From assembly GCA_034770075.1 (NCBI GenBank), contig CM068384.1, forward strand, positions 97,180,720 through 97,244,719: 64,000 nt of DNA, read 5' to 3'. Origin of the DNA: Aralia elata. Lineage: Eukaryota > Streptophyta > Magnoliopsida > Apiales > Araliaceae. Below the pieces are notes generated by a model. The model was not told where the DNA came from. It ran no database searches and worked only from the letters and a program-made list of their open reading frames with translations. The position numbers and the translations under genes were made by a program. This document shows, piece after piece, positions 59,478-64,000 of this stretch (position 1 is its first letter; every line of letters begins with the position of its first letter).

Positions 59478-60761
59478 TGTAACACCCCCTTTCCAAAATA
59501 GAAAGAGAGGTTACGCATAAAACATAACAAAACTACAAAATGAATAGAGAGCTATATGCCACAAAAGAATATCTCTAATAACTGATAAATACCATAAGTC
59601 AAGCCATAATAAACTGTCAAACTGGCTCAAAGCACAATTTGAAATAATTATTACAACTCCAATAAAACCAATGTATCATAATCTAAACAAATTTTCTAAA
59701 TCATTTGGAAAGAAGGGAGCTCTCATCACACTTGCCCTTGGTCCCCCTAATTACCTGCCGGAAGAAAAACACAGCATGAGCCAAATGCCCAATACGGATA
59801 TAGAATACAAGAATAATGAATCGACTAACTAACTCAATCAAATAAACTGAACTGAAATGAACAAAAGTAACACAATGAAATAATAGGCTGAATCAAATGG
59901 CTGAGTGTTATTTCATACCGAGCTCAAAGCAAAACAGAAATATACCTTGCCACACAGGCAAGTCAAATAATGCCACACAGACAATCAAAATAATGCCACA
60001 CATGCAAGTTACATACAATGGACCACGAATCCAAATGCATGTAAAATTGGAAGGTGTGTTCGGTACAAACATCACCAATCCGCAGAACAAAACAAAACAG
60101 AAAACTAGGGTTGACCCATACATCTCCCACAATAAATCACCAAATGGCCAACTCCCACCGGAGCACAAAACGGAGACGCCGTGGACTAATCACACTGCCA
60201 CGGAAGGTGTCATGCCTCGGTGCCAAGAGGACATGCCTGTGGTACTCCCACAGGTGGTTATAGCTCAGGTATACCCTACAGTATATTCTAACAAAATTAC
60301 AATGTCACAACACATGCGACATAATATCAACACAATGGGGTTCTAATATGTACATGTTAAATCGAAATAAATCATCAACACAAGTCTCCAAAATATATTA
60401 CATGTACACTTTCTACGAGTATCAAATTAATTTCTAAACATAATACACTAGTCTAAAGAGTACAAATAGGAGTTCTAAATATCGACGCCAAAATGAACTA
60501 TTGTAATAAATTTGGCAAGAAATAATCATGAGAGACAATATTAAATTTCGAAACAAGTATCAAACGATCAAATTAAAATCACAAGAGTTTCGCTGAAAGT
60601 GTACGGAATCCGTACCTGAAGTAAGCAATGTAATACCCAAAATTTATAATCTCGATTAAATTCATTAAACTGCTTCCGTCCGAACTAATTAAACAAAATA
60701 ATAATAAATATAAGTACACTTGTAAAAATATTCTTTCATCTTTAACTCGTTAATAAACTCA

Positions 60762-60797
<36 letters not shown>

Positions 60798-61446
60798 GTA
60801 ATTTCCCAATTTTAAACTTCCGAATAATCCCAAATAATGCCATAACAAATATTATAACATTTAATTCACGGATATAACCTTATTCAAAATCTGAATTACT
60901 GGTTTATTCTATGTACAATACCCTCTGTTCCAAACATTGTTTTAAGCAATTCATGCATATAATATATATATACACATCGATATACTACAAACTCAATACC
61001 AAGCATTCTGCAGATTCATTTTATTAATAAATTAATATCCATCATTATCATATACCTATGATGTAAGCCCACAATCAATAAAATGCTTTATAATCATATT
61101 AATTACCCACCGAAGGGTAATTTAGCACTGAAATATAAGTCTCCTGCTCTTTCTTCGTCTTTTCTTTGTGTTCTTATGTTGATGCTTCTCTGTTCTTTTT
61201 ACTGGACTCGAATCAGGCGTAATGTTTAAGTAAATTAGGTTTTAGGTATCTATTTATTTATTAAAAGATCTCTTAAATTTTAAAGCGCAATTTTACTAAA
61301 TTAATACTCCATAACTAATTAATAGTCATTAACCCACATAATTTAAATGACTAGTTGACCCAAATAAATGACAAGCCCAATTAATTAATATGTTTTTTAA
61401 AAAAAATATAATTTTATTTATTTAATTATTTTTACCGGGTATTACA
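59478..61446 (-). repeat. Middle LTR of the rearranged gypsy element
   Basis: 1969 bp. It has a primer site on its left and a polypurine tract plus integrase end on its right, so it acts as 5' LTR of one internal region and 3' LTR of another. The microsatellites are shorter than in the left LTR. Confidence 0.9.
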
Positions 61447-61500
61447 TCACCTCCCCCTTAAAAAGGATTCCGTCCCCGGAATCAAAAGAATAGAACATAC

Positions 61501-63204
61501 CTAATTTTCAAAGAGATGCGGATACTCCGCTCGAATAGACTCCTCCATCTCCCAAGTAGCTTCCCGCTCCGAATGGTTCCTCCACAAAACCTTAACAAAA
61601 GGAATTGTCTTCCTTCTCATAATCCGCTCTTGACGATCCAAAATTGCCTCGGCTTGCTCCTCACAAGTAAGATCACCCTGAATCTTATCAAACAGATATT
61701 GCACCACATGCAACGGATGATAATGATAACTCCTTAACATCGACATATGGAACACATTATGCACATGAGCTAGTTGTGGAGGCAAAGCTAACCGATATGC
61801 AACCTCACCAACTCTCTCCAAAATCTCGAATGGGCCAATATAACGCGGACTAAGTTTTTCTTTCAACCCAAATTGTCGAATGCCCTTCCAAGGAGAAACT
61901 TTTAAAAACACGTGCTCACCAGGTTCAAATTTTAAAGTCCTCCTATGCTTATCAGCATAACTCTTCTGTCGTGATCGAGCCGATCTCAATTTTTCCCTAG
62001 CCACCGCTACCTTCTCCGTAGTGATTTGAACTAACTCAGGCCTTTCTATGGCCTTCTCCCCAACCTCATCCCAACAAGTTGGTGCCCGACACTTCCTACC
62101 ATATAATGCCTCAGACGGAGCCATCCCAATACTTGCATGCCAGCTGTTGTTATAAGCAAACTCAACAAGACTTAAGTAATCATCCCAATTACCCGACCAC
62201 TCAAGTGCACAAGACCTCAACATATCCTCCAACGTCTGAATAGTCCGCTCAGATTGCCCGTCAGTTTGTGGATGGAAAGAAGTACTAAAATTGAGACGAG
62301 TGCCCCAAGCTCGTTGAAACCCTTTCCAGAACCGAGAAGTGAATCGTGGGTCCCGATCTGAAATAATAGACACCGGAGTACCATGAAGTCTAACAATCTC
62401 CTGCTGAAATATCTGTGCTAACCTATCCACCGAGTAACCCTCATGGATAGCCAAGAAGTGTGCCGATTTGGTCAACCGATCCACAGCAACCCAAATAGCA
62501 TCATTTTTCCTAAAAGTCTCCGGCAAACCAGTCACAAAGTCCATCGTAATCTTACAACCTTGATCATCACTTTTCCCAAAAGTCATCTTAGAATCTAAGT
62601 TTTGTTTAATCATAAGATTCGTTTTAACATCCTCAATTGAGATAGTGTCTCTACCATAGATCATAGTGTCCCTAAAATGCTTATATGAAAGAGGTAATGA
62701 GACTAACAACAATAGGGCTTGATCTTTATCATCAATCTTAACATCAATATTCTGTAACTCAGTTACAATTGAATTAAACTCAATGGTATGAGATTTGATT
62801 TGAGTACTTTCTGACATATGCAAGGTGTAAAGACGCTGTTTAAGTCTCAATCTATTAGTGAGGGATTTCGTCAAATAGAGATACTCTAATTTCTTCCACA
62901 AATCAGCAGTTGTAGTTTTCGCTAACACCTCTTGCAACACATCATTCGAAAGGCACAACTGAATTGCCGAAAGTACTTTATCATCCATTGTTTTCCATTC
63001 TGACTCAGACATTTCGCTAAGTTTCTTCGTCTCCCAATCCATGTCAGACATATCTACAGGCTTCACTAGCTTCCGTACAATGGTTTTCATCAAGCCTTGT
63101 TGAGTAAGAACAACCTTCATTCGAACCTGCCAAAAACTGAAACTAATATTCCCATCGAATTTGTCAATATCAAATTTCGTTGATGAAATCGAACTCAACG
63201 CCAT
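61501..63204 (-). CDS. Chimeric frame: copia Gag fused to gypsy integrase
   Basis: An open frame of 567 codons. Residues 1-215 are a copia Gag (FDGNISFSFWQVRMKVVLTQ, LRLKQRLYTLHMSE, LLLVSLPLSYKHFRDTM). From about residue 217 it is gypsy integrase starting inside the core (TMDFVTGLPETFRKNDAIW), with all three DDE residues and the C-terminal chromodomain-like tail, nearly identical to the copy at 47914-49302. The integrase zinc-binding part is absent. The join lies at 62550-62561 and contains the target duplication ACCTT and a five-base LTR remnant. The start codon is the natural copia gag start, just inside a primer site and LTR, so it could be transcribed. Whether any protein is made is unknown. 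Confidence 0.75.
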   Translation of the reverse strand: MALSSISSTKFDIDKFDGNISFSFWQVRMKVVLTQQGLMKTIVRKLVKPVDMSDMDWETKKLSEMSESEWKTMDDKVLSAIQLCLSNDVLQEVLAKTTTADLWKKLEYLYLTKSLTNRLRLKQRLYTLHMSESTQIKSHTIEFNSIVTELQNIDVKIDDKDQALLLLVSLPLSYKHFRDTMIYGRDTISIEDVKTNLMIKQNLDSKMTFGKSDDQGCKITMDFVTGLPETFRKNDAIWVAVDRLTKSAHFLAIHEGYSVDRLAQIFQQEIVRLHGTPVSIISDRDPRFTSRFWKGFQRAWGTRLNFSTSFHPQTDGQSERTIQTLEDMLRSCALEWSGNWDDYLSLVEFAYNNSWHASIGMAPSEALYGRKCRAPTCWDEVGEKAIERPELVQITTEKVAVAREKLRSARSRQKSYADKHRRTLKFEPGEHVFLKVSPWKGIRQFGLKEKLSPRYIGPFEILERVGEVAYRLALPPQLAHVHNVFHMSMLRSYHYHPLHVVQYLFDKIQGDLTCEEQAEAILDRQERIMRRKTIPFVKVLWRNHSEREATWEMEESIRAEYPHLFEN

Positions 63205-63240
63205 AGTATGGATCGATAATAACTAGGCTCTTGATACCAG

Positions 63241-63603
63241 TGTGTTATGAAAAACTATGACAAACAGAATAAATCAATGCAGAAGGACAAAGACAATAAC
63301 ATAAGGTTTTACGTGGAAACCCAAATCGGGAAAAAACCACGGAGAAAGGCAGAAGAAATCCACTAAATAAAATCTGAAGAATACAAGATAGAGAGAGAAC
63401 TATGAGAATTATTATAATACTTCTAAATGTCTCTTCTCCAAAATCCTAACACCTATATTTATAGGCCATAGGGAAATTCCATAACCAAATAGGATAAGAA
63501 ATACTAATTGAGTATAACTAGGAAAAATAACTCTTTAAAACCAAAACGGATTCTAGGTAATACCTAAATTCAATTCCAATAAAGATTCTTGTCATACCTA
63601 ACA
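63241..63603 (-). repeat. 5' LTR of the split copia element
   Basis: Starts TGTGTTATGAAAAAC next to a primer site (minus strand CTGGTATCAAGAGCC) and ends GTCATACCTAACA. A minus-strand TATA box (CCTATAAATATAGG) lies near 63460, so it could drive the chimeric frame. Confidence 0.88.
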
Positions 63604-64000
63604 GATTTTCCTTAATTTAGAGGTGAAAACCCTAGGTCATGGATCAGAAAATGTAATAAACTCTTTTCGAACCATGATGTGCCTGAAACTCAGAAGTTGT
63701 ATTTGACCAGTTTTGTGGGTGAAACTGAGTCTTGGTATTTAGGATTTATACAAGATGCTCAGGAGTTTATTTGGAAGGGTTTGTAGAGAAATTATTGCAC
63801 AATTTAGTCCTAAAACTTAAGTCAATACAATAGGAGAGTTGAAGAAATTGCAGCAAACTAGTTGGGAGCTATCATTAACACTCCAAAATTAAACCTTACT
63901 TCTACTCTGTGAGCACAAAATTCAGTATAGTGACAAGTAAGGGTTGATCCCACATAGAGTGATGTTGTATTAAATTTATTCTAATATTTCTTAAATCAAA
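63604..64000. other. Flank beyond the copia element, nothing recognised
   Basis: AT-rich DNA with short frames only. No gene or repeat end identified. Confidence 0.5.

Larger units (their letters stand above)
45853..62556 (-). mobile_element. Ty3/gypsy chromodomain element (Tekay/Del-like), rearranged
   Basis: The left edge is an LTR starting TGTAACACCCCC at 45853 after ACCTT; the right edge is TTACA (an LTR end) at 62552-62556 before ACCTT. Between them: LTR, integrase plus chromodomain, polymerase (interrupted by a second element), protease, Gag, primer site, LTR, and then a second partial integrase. The middle LTR (59478-61446) therefore serves two internal regions, as expected after recombination between elements or LTRs. 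All but the last five or so bases of the original right LTR were deleted. Confidence 0.85.
43495..63603 (-). mobile_element. Ty1/copia element split by a nested gypsy element
   Basis: The right LTR (63241-63603) and Gag (62557-63204) lie on one side and the zinc knuckle, integrase and tail of pol (43791-45847) plus a partial left LTR (43495-43717) on the other. All are on the minus strand, in copia order. The break falls within gag, at the ACCTT sequence that flanks the gypsy insertion on both sides. The left LTR lacks its outer 140 bp or so (from the R/U5 side), so the element's own target duplication cannot be seen. The LTR pair differs by substitutions, implying it is older than the insertions inside it. 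Confidence 0.88.

Overview
The window is nuclear DNA from a flowering plant, most likely a eudicot. Evidence: intron-containing plant gene families (a trihelix factor, a plant ADP/ATP carrier with an N-terminal extension, a PLS-class PPR protein, a CYP72A-type P450), AT-rich intergenic DNA, fragments of plastid 23S rRNA, and many Ty1/copia, Ty3/gypsy, MITE, MULE-like and Helitron-like sequences. I cannot name the species from sequence alone.

Genic half (1-36.6 kb, all genes on +): the 3' end of a trihelix (SANT-like) transcription factor (2-961); a three-coding-exon mitochondrial ADP/ATP carrier with a 1.47 kb leader intron (7.8-11.3 kb); an intronless E-class PPR protein closely resembling Arabidopsis SLO1/At2g22410 (12382-14448); and a five-exon CYP72A-like cytochrome P450 (29957-36552). 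The P450's 3.3 kb third intron holds a large foldback element with a MULE-like element nested in one arm. Between the PPR and P450 genes lie a TIR transposon family that has captured plastid 23S rRNA and been tandemly duplicated (17.07-19.87 kb), a probable CACTA end (19.95 kb), a complete but mutated Ty1/copia element with a 5-bp target duplication (20246-25791), a Harbinger-like MITE and two Helitron-like 3' ends.

Transposon half (36.6-64 kb): remnants of an LTR element with an intron-bearing 'gypsy-type transposon' ORF on the opposite strand (37.7-40.9 kb), a gypsy gag remnant with its LTR (41.1-42.9 kb), then a three-level nest. A Ty1/copia element (43495-63603) was split by a chromodomain-type Ty3/gypsy element (45853-62556, target duplication ACCTT). 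That gypsy element was split inside its reverse transcriptase by a young non-autonomous LTR element of LARD type with a tRNA-Asp primer site (50039-56690, target duplication GTCTT). A deletion at the right gypsy/copia boundary left an open 567-codon frame joining copia Gag to gypsy integrase.

The host genes are independent and do not form a pathway; three of the four act in gene expression, organelle function or specialised metabolism. I saw no CRISPR array, complete tRNA or complete rRNA gene. The most notable signals are the plastid-rRNA capture by a TIR element, the chimeric Gag-integrase frame, the nested foldback in the P450 intron, and premature stops in the old elements that are mostly explained by C-to-T change at CAG codons.
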